This document shows, piece after piece, positions 1-5,627 of a DNA stretch of 5,627 bases. Source of the stretch: Pseudanabaena sp. CAN_BIN31 (GTDB taxonomy: Bacteria > Cyanobacteriota > Cyanobacteriia > Pseudanabaenales > Pseudanabaenaceae); the NCBI GenBank assembly GCA_026785865.1, contig JAJAZG010000315.1:1-5627 (forward strand). The letters run 5' to 3'. The position numbers were made by a program, and so were the translations under genes. Within the stretch, counting starts at the first letter, position 1, and each line of letters starts with the position of its first letter. Under the pieces are notes generated by a model. It did not search any database and was not told the origin of the DNA. It saw nothing but the letters and a program-made list of their open reading frames with translations.

Positions 1-1034
1 ATAATATTGGCATTTTGATCGACAACTTCATAAATTGTCTCAGCCGCAGCATTGACCTCATGAAGGGTCATATCTTCGCCACCTGTAATATTAAAGACAA
101 CACCACTTGCGCCTTCGACTGAGGTTTCGAGCAAAGGCGAAGAAATAGCGGTCATGGCGGCTTCTCTAGCTCTTGACTTGCCTGAGCCAATACCAATGCC
201 CATCATCGCTGAGCCTGCATCTGCCATGATGGCGCGAATATCAGCAAAGTCCACATTTACAAGACCAGGAATCATGATGATATCCGATATACCCTGTACG
301 CCTTGGCGCAAAATGTCATCGGCAACCCGAAAAGCTTCTTGGACTGGGGTTTGCTCAGAAATTACTGATAGCAACTTGTCGTTGGGGATCACAATCAGAG
401 TATCAACCCGACTCTGTAAACCTGCGATTCCTTCTTCGGCTTGCTGACCTCGGCGGCGACCTTCAAAGGTAAAAGGGCGGGTGACTATTCCGACTGTCAG
501 TGCGCCTGCTTCCTTGGCGACTTCCGCAATAATTGGAGCTGCCCCAGTACCAGTACCACCGCCCATACCTGCGGTGATAAATACTAAATCGGCTCCTTCA
601 ACGGCGGCGGCGATGTCATCGCGCGACTCTTCGGCGGCTTTCTGCCCGATCGCAGGATTACCACCAGCACCTAAACCTCTGGTGAGCTTTTGACCCATCT
701 GAAAGCGTTTAGAAGCGGATGACTGAAGTAGTGCTTGAGCATCTGTATTAAATGACCAGAACTCTACACCGAGTACTTCACTGGCAATCATACGATTTAC
801 AGCATTGCCGCCGCCGCCACCAACACCAATTACTTTGATTTTTGCAACACTGCCCAACATGATATTGTCCACTTTTGTATCAACGCCTAACTGCTGCTTC
901 ATCTGATCGTGAGAGTGACCTAGGTGTAATCTAGAGTTATTTGAAAACTCGGAAAGTTCATCCATTTGCAAGTCTACTTCTCCATTTTCTGAACCATTTG
1001 AGTGCAAATCTGACCAGTCATTTTGAGATGTCAA
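1..1034 (-). CDS. ftsZ: Cell division protein FtsZ (partial, C-terminus beyond left edge)
   Basis: Tubulin-like GTPase that polymerises into the Z-ring at midcell and recruits the division machinery. The reverse strand reads without a stop to the window edge, giving 344 residues if translation starts at the TTG at 1034. Seen in the translation: the nucleotide-binding glycine-rich segment GVGGGGGNA at residues 70-78, the tubulin signature GGGTGTG at 158-164, and the T7 loop NVDFADI with its two catalytic aspartates at about D262 and D265. The last visible residues (NANII) lie near the end of the GTPase/tubulin fold, so the variable linker and the C-terminal peptide that binds partners are missing. 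An in-frame TAA directly precedes the TTG, so this is the longest possible start. The roughly 60-residue extension before the core resembles that of other cyanobacterial FtsZ proteins. No clear Shine-Dalgarno precedes the TTG; ATG at 965 (residue 24) is the main alternative. It lies 140 bp downstream of ftsQ in the same direction. Identity is certain; the start is not. Confidence 0.97.
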   Translation of the reverse strand, partial: MTSQNDWSDLHSNGSENGEVDLQMDELSEFSNNSRLHLGHSHDQMKQQLGVDTKVDNIMLGSVAKIKVIGVGGGGGNAVNRMIASEVLGVEFWSFNTDAQALLQSSASKRFQMGQKLTRGLGAGGNPAIGQKAAEESRDDIAAAVEGADLVFITAGMGGGTGTGAAPIIAEVAKEAGALTVGIVTRPFTFEGRRRGQQAEEGIAGLQSRVDTLIVIPNDKLLSVISEQTPVQEAFRVADDILRQGVQGISDIIMIPGLVNVDFADIRAIMADAGSAMMGIGIGSGKSRAREAAMTAISSPLLETSVEGASGVVFNITGGEDMTLHEVNAAAETIYEVVDQNANI

Positions 1035-1119
1035 TTATCAAGGAATTTCATAAATAGGATCGTTTTTGATGATGCTCTCTAGATTTTGCTAAGCCTAAAC
1101 CACATTTGATTCAGGAGTC

Positions 1120-1128
1120 ATAGTAACA
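1120..1128 (-). promoter_or_regulatory. Possible extended -10 element for ftsZ
   Basis: On the minus strand the ftsQ-ftsZ gap contains TGTTACTAT, a TG-extended -10 matching TATAAT at 4 of 6 positions, about 85 nt upstream of the ftsZ TTG. No convincing -35 hexamer sits at 16-18 bp. The 140-bp gap is large for strictly co-transcribed genes and has no obvious terminator hairpin, so an internal ftsZ promoter plus read-through from ftsQ is plausible. This is a weak call from pattern alone. Confidence 0.25.
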
Positions 1129-1174
1129 GCTTAAACCTACCAGAAGAGAATAATAATAGCCTTAAAAAGCCAAT

Positions 1175-1981
1175 TTAGAATTTTGTTTCCAAAGATTTAT
1201 CTTTTGGGGGCATATTCATTTCTAAAATTGGGTCGCTTGGTTGACTTATGTCAATGTGTTTAAAGGTTTTTACCTTGTCGGACAGTGTTCGCAACCTGTC
1301 AAGTGTCTCTAGCTGTGTTGTAAATAATGATGGTTTGTATGTTCCAAAATACACAAGCCCTAACTCTGTGGTCAAAATTAGGTTTAACTCATCGCGCGCG
1401 TCTACTTGCGAAATTTTGACCTGACTCTGGCTAACTTGGCGATAGAGCGCTGACCACTGCGCGATCGCCCGATCATTTGGTTCTAAGACCACGAGGTTGG
1501 GTTTTGTGATATTTGATGGATAAGCTTTAGTGGGCATCCATATGCCTTCGGCATCCAGAAATCCTTGCTGACCTTTGCGTGTAGAGTTGGCGATCGGCAG
1601 GCGTTCTTGAACTTGGATGGTTAATTTTGACGGAAAAATAGTACGCGAAACTAAAACTTTAGAAACTGGGGCCGAGGCTTCTAATTGCGTGGCGATCGCT
1701 TGCGGTTGAATTTGAAAAATTGACTGGGGATATTGGATCGGTAAAGCTTTTTTGATGGTTTCCTTGGATAGGAGGCTATTTCCCTCAATTTGAATCTGGG
1801 TGGCACTGCGTAGTTGCCACTCTGGCAACAGGGCAACCCAGACCATAGCGCCCGTCAGTCCTGTAATAAATGTCAATTGCCAAATACGTTGAAAGATGCG
1901 AATGCGGCGTTGTTTTCGCAGTTGTTTGCGGCGGGCCACATAGTCTGCCTCTCCTGCGGAGATAAAGAATTCAATCGTCAT
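1175..1981 (-). CDS. ftsQ: Cell division protein FtsQ/DivIB family
   Basis: Bitopic inner-membrane protein of the divisome that links early cytoplasmic proteins to the septal peptidoglycan synthases. The 268-residue length is typical. Domain order seen: a cytoplasmic N-terminus with a strongly basic stretch (residues 17-28, many Arg/Lys), one membrane helix at about 34-53, then a POTRA domain at about 60-130 (IQIEGNSLLSKETIKKAL ... TIQVQERLPIA). The periplasmic FtsQ beta domain follows, with FLDAEGIWMP at 141-150 and strand-like ELNLILTTELGLVYFG near 198-213. The last 15 or so residues are polar and probably disordered. The ATG at 1981 is preceded by AGGTAAGAG (1987-1995), whose GAG ends 5 nt before the start, and an in-frame TAG lies a little further upstream. 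It starts 24 bp after the small membrane-protein gene and lies directly upstream of ftsZ, the classic ftsQ-ftsZ order. The family is weakly conserved in sequence, so the assignment rests on domain architecture plus context. Confidence 0.92.
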   Translation of the reverse strand: MTIEFFISAGEADYVARRKQLRKQRRIRIFQRIWQLTFITGLTGAMVWVALLPEWQLRSATQIQIEGNSLLSKETIKKALPIQYPQSIFQIQPQAIATQLEASAPVSKVLVSRTIFPSKLTIQVQERLPIANSTRKGQQGFLDAEGIWMPTKAYPSNITKPNLVVLEPNDRAIAQWSALYRQVSQSQVKISQVDARDELNLILTTELGLVYFGTYKPSLFTTQLETLDRLRTLSDKVKTFKHIDISQPSDPILEMNMPPKDKSLETKF

Positions 1982-2005
1982 CTTTGCTCTTACCTGTTCA
2001 TAGTG

Positions 2006-2251
2006 CTAGGAGTCAGACGACGGACTACCAGCAAATTGCCGTTCTAGCATAGCAATGATTTCTTCGCGGCGGTTTGAAATTTCGAGCGGATCGTTGGATT
2101 TAGGGCGCAAAAATAGCACTTGATCTTGTTGCTTGTAAGCTGATGTTTGTTTTTTGTTCATCAATGACTGGATCGTTTTGATGAAAAATATACCTGCACT
2201 GATTGTTAAGAGCACAGATACGGATATGTAGATAATTGTTGCGATCGCCAT
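2006..2251 (-). CDS. Small single-pass membrane protein, unknown function
   Basis: I do not recognise this 81-residue protein. A hydrophobic segment at residues 4-26 (start MAIATIIYISVSVLLT) should form one membrane helix or an uncleaved signal anchor. It is followed by a basic stretch (NKKQTSAYK, 32-40) and a polar, charged tail with NRREEIIAMLERQF at 60-73, probably a short amphipathic helix. The positive residues after the helix suggest the tail is cytoplasmic. The ATG at 2251 is followed at once by a HIP1 site covering codons 2-4, and no strong Shine-Dalgarno is visible. It is probably real for four reasons: a good promoter lies just upstream, the spacing to ftsQ is only 24 bp, the membrane topology is sensible, and no better reading frame covers the interval. 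Its position at the head of the ftsQ-ftsZ cluster suggests, but does not show, a role in division or the cell envelope. Confidence 0.75.
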   Translation of the reverse strand: MAIATIIYISVSVLLTISAGIFFIKTIQSLMNKKQTSAYKQQDQVLFLRPKSNDPLEISNRREEIIAMLERQFAGSPSSDS

Positions 2252-2284
2252 ATCTGTAATGTTTTATTCAAGAGTGTAGATATC

Positions 2285-2313
2285 ACAATAGAGGTGAAAA
2301 TTAGGTTTTTCAA
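2285..2313 (-). promoter_or_regulatory. Promoter of the small gene-ftsQ-ftsZ operon
   Basis: Reading the minus strand, TTGAAA (2313-2308; 5 of 6 matches to the -35 consensus) is separated by exactly 17 bp from TATTGT (2290-2285; 4 of 6 matches to the -10 consensus). Transcription would begin near 2278 and give a leader of about 27 nt before the ATG at 2251. This is the best promoter-like arrangement on this strand in the divergent gap. It is a motif-based prediction. Confidence 0.5.
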
Positions 2314-2451
2314 TTAGAGTTACAAAAATGTACAGTTTTACTTTGCAAACCTTTACATATCCGAGTTCCAAAAGTGCCGTTTGTCCTTTTTGGCTTTGCA
2401 GGTACGGAGAACGCGACAATATTGGTGGCTTAGGTGCTGCTACTGGTTCGG

Positions 2452-2457
2452 TATAAT
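2452..2457 (+). promoter_or_regulatory. -10 element of the htpG promoter
   Basis: A perfect TATAAT lies 51 bp upstream of the htpG ATG and would start a transcript near 2464 with a leader of about 45 nt. The sequence 16 bp upstream (TTAGGT at 2430-2435) is a poor -35, matching only the leading TT. A perfect -10 with a weak -35 would fit dependence on an activator or a group 2 sigma factor, as is known for some cyanobacterial stress genes; that link is inference. No CIRCE inverted repeat, the HrcA operator of many heat-shock genes, is present. Confidence 0.5.
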
Positions 2458-2492
2458 CAGGCTTGGTTAATACTTAGTAACATTAATTAATT

Positions 2493-2497
2493 AGGAG
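2493..2497 (+). promoter_or_regulatory. Ribosome binding site deciding the htpG start
   Basis: AGGAG is a strong anti-16S match. It lies 2 nt before an in-frame TTG at 2500, too close for initiation there, and 11 nt before the ATG at 2509, a usable though slightly long spacing. This favours the ATG. Confidence 0.6.
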
Positions 2498-2508
2498 CTT
2501 TGCGCGAT

Positions 2509-4404
2509 ATGCAAGAACAGGGAACGATCAGCATTCATACCGACAATATCTTTCCCATTATCAAGAAAGCTTTGTATTCAGAACGCGATATCTTTTTGCG
2601 GGAATTGATTTCTAATGCGGTAGATGCGATTAGCAAACTGAAGATGGTGTCCTATGCTGGCGAAACCGATCACGCAGTAGAGCCAGAAATTACGGTCACG
2701 ATTGATAAAGAGAAAAAGACTTTAGCGATCGCCGATACGGGCATCGGCATGACGGCGGATGAAGTCAAGAAATATATTAACCAAGTTGCTTTTTCGAGCG
2801 CTCAAGAATTTGCAACGAAATATGCCAACAGTGGCACTGGCGATCAACAAATCATTGGTAACTTTGGTTTAGGTTTTTATTCGTCATTTATGGTGGCGAG
2901 TAATGTCGAAATTGATACTCTTTCTTATAAAGAAGGGTCTGAAGCGGTTCATTGGTCTTGTGATGGCTCGACTACTTTTACGATTGATGATAGCGATCGC
3001 GCCAATTTTGGGACAACTATCACCTTAACTTTGCAAGAAGATGCGGAAGAGTATCTTGAAGAAGCATCGATTAAGCGGATGATTCGCAACTATTGCGACT
3101 TTATGCCCGTGCCGATCAAGTTGAATGATGAAGTCATCAACAAACAAACGGCGCTGTGGGACAGGTCGCCTAAGTCTGTTACTAAGGAAGAATATCTAGA
3201 ATTTTATCGCTATCTCTACCCCTACCAAGATGATCCTTTGTTCTGGATTCATCTAAATACAGATTATCCATTTGTGATTAAGGGAATTCTTTATTTCCCC
3301 AAAATGAAAGCGGATATCGATCCTAATCGTGGACAGATCAAGTTGTTCTGCAATCATGTTTTTGTCAGCGACAATTGCGATGATGTAATTCCGAAGTTCT
3401 TGATGCCTTTGCGTGGGGCGATCGATAGTACCGATATTCCTCTAAATGTATCGCGCAGCTTTTTGCAGGGCGATCCTAAAGTTCGCAAGATTCAAGATTT
3501 CATTGCTAAAAAAGTAGGCGATCGCCTGACATCGCTCTACAGTGAATCCCGCGAAGAATTTCTGAAGTGCTGGCAAGATATCAGCATCTTCATGAAGTTC
3601 GGCTCGATGAATAGCGATAAATTTTATCAGCAAGTCAAAGAGATTTTGGTGTATTCCACCACTAGCGAATCTGATCAAGTTAAGAGTGAAAGTGGAAATT
3701 ATACGACATTGCAAGCCTATCTAGAGCGCAACAAAGCTGAGCATGAAAATCAAGTGTTCTATACTTCCGATCCGATCGCCCAAGGTACTTATGTAGAATT
3801 GCATAAAAACCAAGGCTTAGAAGTGCTGACTTTTGATGCGTTTATTGATAGTCATTTCATCAACTTCCTTGAGCGTGAATTTAACGACATTAAATTTGCG
3901 CGTGTAGATGCTGAAATCGACGATCGCCTCGTTGATAAGGACTCAAAAACCGAAATTGTTGATCCCGTCACCAATAAAACCAAGAGCGATCATCTTCAAG
4001 ATATTTTCCGTGCTGCGTTAAATAAGCCGAAGTTGGTAATTCGCACTGATGCGATTAAGTCTGACGATGCGGCTTCTGCGCCACCTGCGATCATTCTGTT
4101 ACCCGAATCGGCGCGGCGGATGCAGGAAATGATGGCGTTGATGCAACAAGGTACGGTGAGTTTCCCTGAAGATCATGTGCTGCTGGTGAATACGGCGCAT
4201 CCTTTGATGGAAAAGCTGATCAATCTCGATAACAGTCAAATTTTGGTTGACGGCAAATCGGAATCGGGTGACTTAGCAAACTTGATTTGTACCCATGTCT
4301 ATGACCTCGCATTGATGGCGCAAAAGAGCTTTGATGCTGACAGCATGAAGGGTTTCTTGCAGCGCTCTAATCAACTGCTAACTAAATTGACTAGTAAAAT
4401 CTAA
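2509..4404 (+). CDS. htpG: Molecular chaperone HtpG (bacterial Hsp90)
   Basis: Homodimeric ATP-driven cytosolic chaperone that remodels client proteins; in cyanobacteria it is known to matter under heat and other stress. The ATG at 2509 gives 631 residues. A TTG at 2500 would add three residues (634 in all) but sits too near the AGGAG. The N-terminal GHKL ATPase domain spans about 1-210: EQGTISIHTDNIFP at the start, ELISNAVDAISKL with catalytic E32 and Mg-binding N36, DTGIGM from D76, and the lid-associated GNFGLGFYSSFM at 117-128. The middle domain follows (about 225-480) with the conserved PLNVSRSFLQ segment; its arginine, R316, is at the position of the Arg that contacts the ATP gamma-phosphate. 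The C-terminal dimerisation domain covers about 500-631. No charged linker or MEEVD tail is present, as expected for bacteria. Length and motifs are intact. It is transcribed alone, divergent from the ftsQ operon and convergent with truB. Confidence 0.98.
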   Translation: MQEQGTISIHTDNIFPIIKKALYSERDIFLRELISNAVDAISKLKMVSYAGETDHAVEPEITVTIDKEKKTLAIADTGIGMTADEVKKYINQVAFSSAQEFATKYANSGTGDQQIIGNFGLGFYSSFMVASNVEIDTLSYKEGSEAVHWSCDGSTTFTIDDSDRANFGTTITLTLQEDAEEYLEEASIKRMIRNYCDFMPVPIKLNDEVINKQTALWDRSPKSVTKEEYLEFYRYLYPYQDDPLFWIHLNTDYPFVIKGILYFPKMKADIDPNRGQIKLFCNHVFVSDNCDDVIPKFLMPLRGAIDSTDIPLNVSRSFLQGDPKVRKIQDFIAKKVGDRLTSLYSESREEFLKCWQDISIFMKFGSMNSDKFYQQVKEILVYSTTSESDQVKSESGNYTTLQAYLERNKAEHENQVFYTSDPIAQGTYVELHKNQGLEVLTFDAFIDSHFINFLEREFNDIKFARVDAEIDDRLVDKDSKTEIVDPVTNKTKSDHLQDIFRAALNKPKLVIRTDAIKSDDAASAPPAIILLPESARRMQEMMALMQQGTVSFPEDHVLLVNTAHPLMEKLINLDNSQILVDGKSESGDLANLICTHVYDLALMAQKSFDADSMKGFLQRSNQLLTKLTSKI

Positions 4405-4409
4405 TCTTC

Positions 4410-4433
4410 AAAAAAAGGACGCTTTGCGTCCTT
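4410..4433 (-). terminator. Hairpin terminator, best placed for truB
   Basis: A perfect 8-bp stem (AAGGACGC, loop TTT, GCGTCCTT; 4415-4433) begins 11 bp after the htpG stop codon. On the minus strand it is followed by a run of seven T (4416-4410, the first two inside the stem), the form of an intrinsic terminator. On the plus strand the trailing sequence is only weakly T-rich. It would therefore act mainly as a back-up terminator for truB and also protect the htpG 3' end. Confidence 0.7.
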
Positions 4434-4440
4434 ATCTTTG

Positions 4441-4471
4441 AAAAAGTAGGGCGCTTTGCGCTCTACTTTTT
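4441..4471. terminator. Bidirectional terminator between htpG and truB
   Basis: A 14-bp stem (4441-4454 with 4458-4471; one G-T pair, loop TTT) has a GC-rich inner part and A5/T5 outer ends. Transcripts from either side therefore end in a U-run: on the plus strand the stem runs into TTTTTAATTT, and on the minus strand into TTTTTC. Its right arm overlaps the truB stop codon at 4470-4472, so termination of truB occurs immediately at the end of the coding sequence. Confidence 0.85.
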
Positions 4472-5375
4472 AATTTATGGGATACAAAACGACAATGGGT
4501 TGAAGCCCAGTTTCAATAACTTCACTAACGCCTAAAAATTTTTGATGGCAATCGCATATACGCACATAAATATTTTTTTCGCATAAGGTCGCAAAATCAT
4601 CAGGGATCGCAATTATCCGTCCCATCCGCCAACCTGTCGTCTCATCCTCATCAAAAGTGATCATCGGTAAAAAATGTAAACCGTGATCGGGTGCAAGAAC
4701 TGTGAATTTGTGCGATCGCACAAGCTCCGCAATTTGCTCAAACGACAAACTAGAACTTAAATCAAAACCACTACTATAAGTGCGCCTTAGCCCTGATAAA
4801 GTTGCGCCACAGCCAAGCTTTTCGCCTAAATCCCGCGCAATTGAGCGAATATATGTCCCTGGCCCGCAAGCGATCGCCACATCAAGTTCGGGATAATCTC
4901 CATCAATCCAATTTAAGACCTTAATTTCCTTAATTTCCACTGAGCGGATCGGAATATCAGATTCGGCAATTTCACCGCGCCGCGCCAAATTATACAGACG
5001 TTCACCATTGACCTGAATTGCGCTAAAGGCCGGCGGACGCTGCGTAATTTTGCCTTGAAACAGGGGCAGCAAATTCTTAATTTCTTCGAGGGTTAAATTT
5101 AGGCAAGGGCGATCGCTGATTACCTCACCCGTAATGTCATCAGTATTAGTCACAATTCCAAACCGAATTTTGGCTTCGTAAGCCTTACCCTCTGGCAGGA
5201 ATCTTAAAAGTCTTGTCGCATTACCGACGGCGATCGGTAAAACTCCCGTAGCCATCGGATCGAGAGTACCGCCATGACCAATTTTCTTTTGCTTAAGTAA
5301 CTTTCGTAATTTACTCACACAATCATGGGCAGTAATTTGTGGAGGCTTATCAATGCTAATAAATCCGTTAAACAT
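4470..5375 (-). CDS. truB: tRNA pseudouridine(55) synthase TruB
   Basis: Converts uridine 55 in the T-loop of tRNAs to pseudouridine, helping tRNA folding. The 301-residue length is normal for bacterial TruB. Seen in order: the N-terminal GFISIDKPP; the catalytic motif GGTLDPMATGVLPIAVG, with the nucleophile D39; the YEAKIRFGIVTNTDDITGE segment from Y66; QRPPAFSAIQVNGERLY at 112-128; and GTYIRSIARDLGEKLG at 173-188 leading into LRRTYSSGF. These are all hallmark TruB segments and the catalytic core looks intact. The region after about 230 is a divergent C-terminal domain, as in other TruB proteins. The ATG at 5375 matches the usual N-terminus. No Shine-Dalgarno is visible, and a -10-like TATAGT lies only 14 nt before the start codon. 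The neighbours (htpG, convergent) are functionally unrelated, so it is probably transcribed alone. Confidence 0.97.
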   Translation of the reverse strand: MFNGFISIDKPPQITAHDCVSKLRKLLKQKKIGHGGTLDPMATGVLPIAVGNATRLLRFLPEGKAYEAKIRFGIVTNTDDITGEVISDRPCLNLTLEEIKNLLPLFQGKITQRPPAFSAIQVNGERLYNLARRGEIAESDIPIRSVEIKEIKVLNWIDGDYPELDVAIACGPGTYIRSIARDLGEKLGCGATLSGLRRTYSSGFDLSSSLSFEQIAELVRSHKFTVLAPDHGLHFLPMITFDEDETTGWRMGRIIAIPDDFATLCEKNIYVRICDCHQKFLGVSEVIETGLQPIVVLYPIN

Positions 5376-5389
5376 AAAAATTACGATGA

Positions 5390-5395
5390 ACTATA
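5390..5395 (-). promoter_or_regulatory. Possible -10 element for truB
   Basis: On the minus strand TATAGT (5 of 6 matches to TATAAT) lies 14 nt before the truB ATG, with no recognisable -35 at 16-19 bp. If used, the transcript would begin about 8 nt before the ATG, leaving a very short leader that fits the missing Shine-Dalgarno. This is a weak motif-only call. Confidence 0.3.
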
Positions 5396-5451
5396 GCGTT
5401 TTTTAATTAGATACCAGAAAGGAAAACAAAATATATATTCTCTTCCCATTG

Positions 5452-5496
5452 AAAGATTAGACGTTGCGGCGCCCCGCGCCGCAACGTCTAATCTTT
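5452..5496. repeat. 21-bp perfect inverted repeat with a 3-nt loop
   Basis: Positions 5452-5472 are the exact reverse complement of 5476-5496, separated by CCC. The stem starts with AAAGATTAG, continues ACGTTGCG and ends GCGC, so it has an AT-rich base and a GC-rich tip. It lies 77 bp upstream of the truB start. Neither side has a good T-run: the plus side continues GGGTTTTGG and the minus side CAATGGG. It is therefore not a textbook terminator, although the stem could still stall polymerase. Perfect palindromes with GCGGCGC-type tips are typical of dispersed intergenic repeats in some cyanobacteria, which is my preferred reading. No flanking target-site duplication is evident. Confidence 0.85.
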
Positions 5497-5563
5497 GGGT
5501 TTTGGCTTGTCCTAACGCAAGTGACGACAGCTATACTCCTGAAAAATAGATAATAAAACCCAA
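5495..5563. repeat. 9-bp inverted repeat TTGGGTTTT/AAAACCCAA
   Basis: TTGGGTTTT at 5495-5503 is exactly complementary to AAAACCCAA at 5555-5563. The arms are 51 bp apart and sit between the large palindrome and the right-hand hairpin. In a plus-strand transcript this would form a helix between the two hairpins. The match is short enough that chance is possible. Confidence 0.45.
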
Positions 5564-5623
5564 GTATTGGTGGCGCGGCGCTTAGAGTCACGCCACCAAT
5601 ATTTAGGTGGAGCTAATCGTCAC
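5521..5623. repeat. Element bounded by GTGACGA/TCGTCAC inverted ends
   Basis: GTGACGA (5521-5527) followed by AGCT (5529-5532) is mirrored by AGCT (5611-5614) and TCGTCAC (5617-5623). This gives imperfect inverted ends of about 12 bp around a 103-bp segment that encloses the 5562-5604 hairpin. The arrangement resembles a miniature inverted-repeat element or a structured RNA, but no protein or direct repeat supports either reading. The window ends four bases later with AGGA, which could be a ribosome binding site for a gene beyond the edge. Confidence 0.4.
5562..5604. repeat. Hairpin with ATTGGTGGCG/CGCCACCAAT arms
   Basis: TATTGGTGGCG (5565-5575) pairs perfectly with CGCCACCAATA (5591-5601). 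One G-T pair and two A-T pairs extend the stem outwards to 14 pairs, with a 15-nt loop containing GCGGCGC. No T-run follows on the plus strand (AGGTGG), so it is not a clear terminator. It shares a GCGGCGC string with the palindrome at 5452-5496. Confidence 0.7.
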
Positions 5624-5627
5624 AGGA

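Larger units (their letters stand above)
1461..5116. repeat. Nine HIP1 octamers (GCGATCGC)
   Basis: Exact GCGATCGC palindromes start at 1461, 1692, 2241, 2725, 2993, 3518, 4712, 4870 and 5109. All lie inside coding sequence: two in ftsQ, one in the small gene, three in htpG and three in truB. The visible part of ftsZ has none. Chance expectation for an octamer in this length is about 0.1. HIP1 over-representation is a known feature of many cyanobacterial genomes and is the main taxonomic signal here. The entry spans the first to the last copy, not a continuous element. Confidence 0.95.

Noticed and set aside
154..693. Two plus-strand open frames (154-447 and 481-693)
   Set aside because: Both lie fully antisense to ftsZ, whose reverse-strand frame carries all FtsZ motifs. 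Their translations have low-complexity Ala/Pro/Ser composition typical of a shadow frame.
1814..2047. Plus-strand open frame of 77 codons across the ftsQ start
   Set aside because: It is antisense to the start of ftsQ and the end of the small gene, with no recognisable protein feature and no ribosome binding site.
2252..2508. CIRCE heat-shock operator upstream of htpG
   Set aside because: I looked for TTAGCACTC-N9-GAGTGCTAA in the divergent gap and found neither half, so HrcA control is not supported.
3442..3714. Minus-strand open frame of 90 codons inside htpG
   Set aside because: It is a shadow of the well-conserved htpG middle domain, with no promoter or family resemblance.
5376..5627. 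tRNA, CRISPR array or small gene in the right-hand gap
   Set aside because: There is no cloverleaf or TTC-containing T-arm, the repeats are inverted rather than regularly spaced direct repeats, and the short open frames (such as GTG at 5521, which stops after ten codons) are too brief.
5495..5627. Insertion sequence remnant
   Set aside because: The inverted ends are suggestive, but there is no transposase fragment and no target duplication can be identified, so I list it only as repeats.

Overview
The window looks like a freshwater-type cyanobacterial chromosome. The octamer GCGATCGC (HIP1, a hallmark of many cyanobacterial genomes) occurs nine times in 5.6 kb, where about 0.1 would be expected by chance. 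The proteins are also cyanobacterial in character: an FtsZ with a long N-terminal extension, a weakly conserved FtsQ and a cyanobacterial-type HtpG. The AT-leaning composition and the GC-rich palindromic repeats between genes would fit a filamentous genus such as Pseudanabaena, but that genus is a guess.

Layout. On the minus strand, reading right to left, is a probable cell-division operon. It starts with an 81-residue single-pass membrane protein of unknown function (2006-2251), followed after 24 bp by ftsQ (1175-1981) and after 140 bp by ftsZ (start near 1034, cut by the left edge of the window). A divergent intergenic region (2252-2508) holds a good promoter for this operon and a promoter plus ribosome binding site for htpG on the plus strand (2509-4404), which encodes the bacterial Hsp90 chaperone. 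htpG converges on truB (4470-5375, minus strand; tRNA pseudouridine-55 synthase). The 65 bp between their stop codons are almost filled by two hairpins with the same core sequence, which probably stop transcription from both sides. Right of truB, about 250 bp (5376-5627) contains no gene I can support. It holds a 21-bp perfect palindrome and several further inverted repeats.

Functionally these are housekeeping modules: septum formation (FtsQ, FtsZ and perhaps the small membrane protein), protein folding under stress (HtpG) and tRNA modification (TruB). I see no mobile-element protein, CRISPR array, defence system or biosynthetic cluster. The parts least explained by known biology are the small gene at the head of the ftsQ-ftsZ cluster and the palindrome-rich region at the right end.
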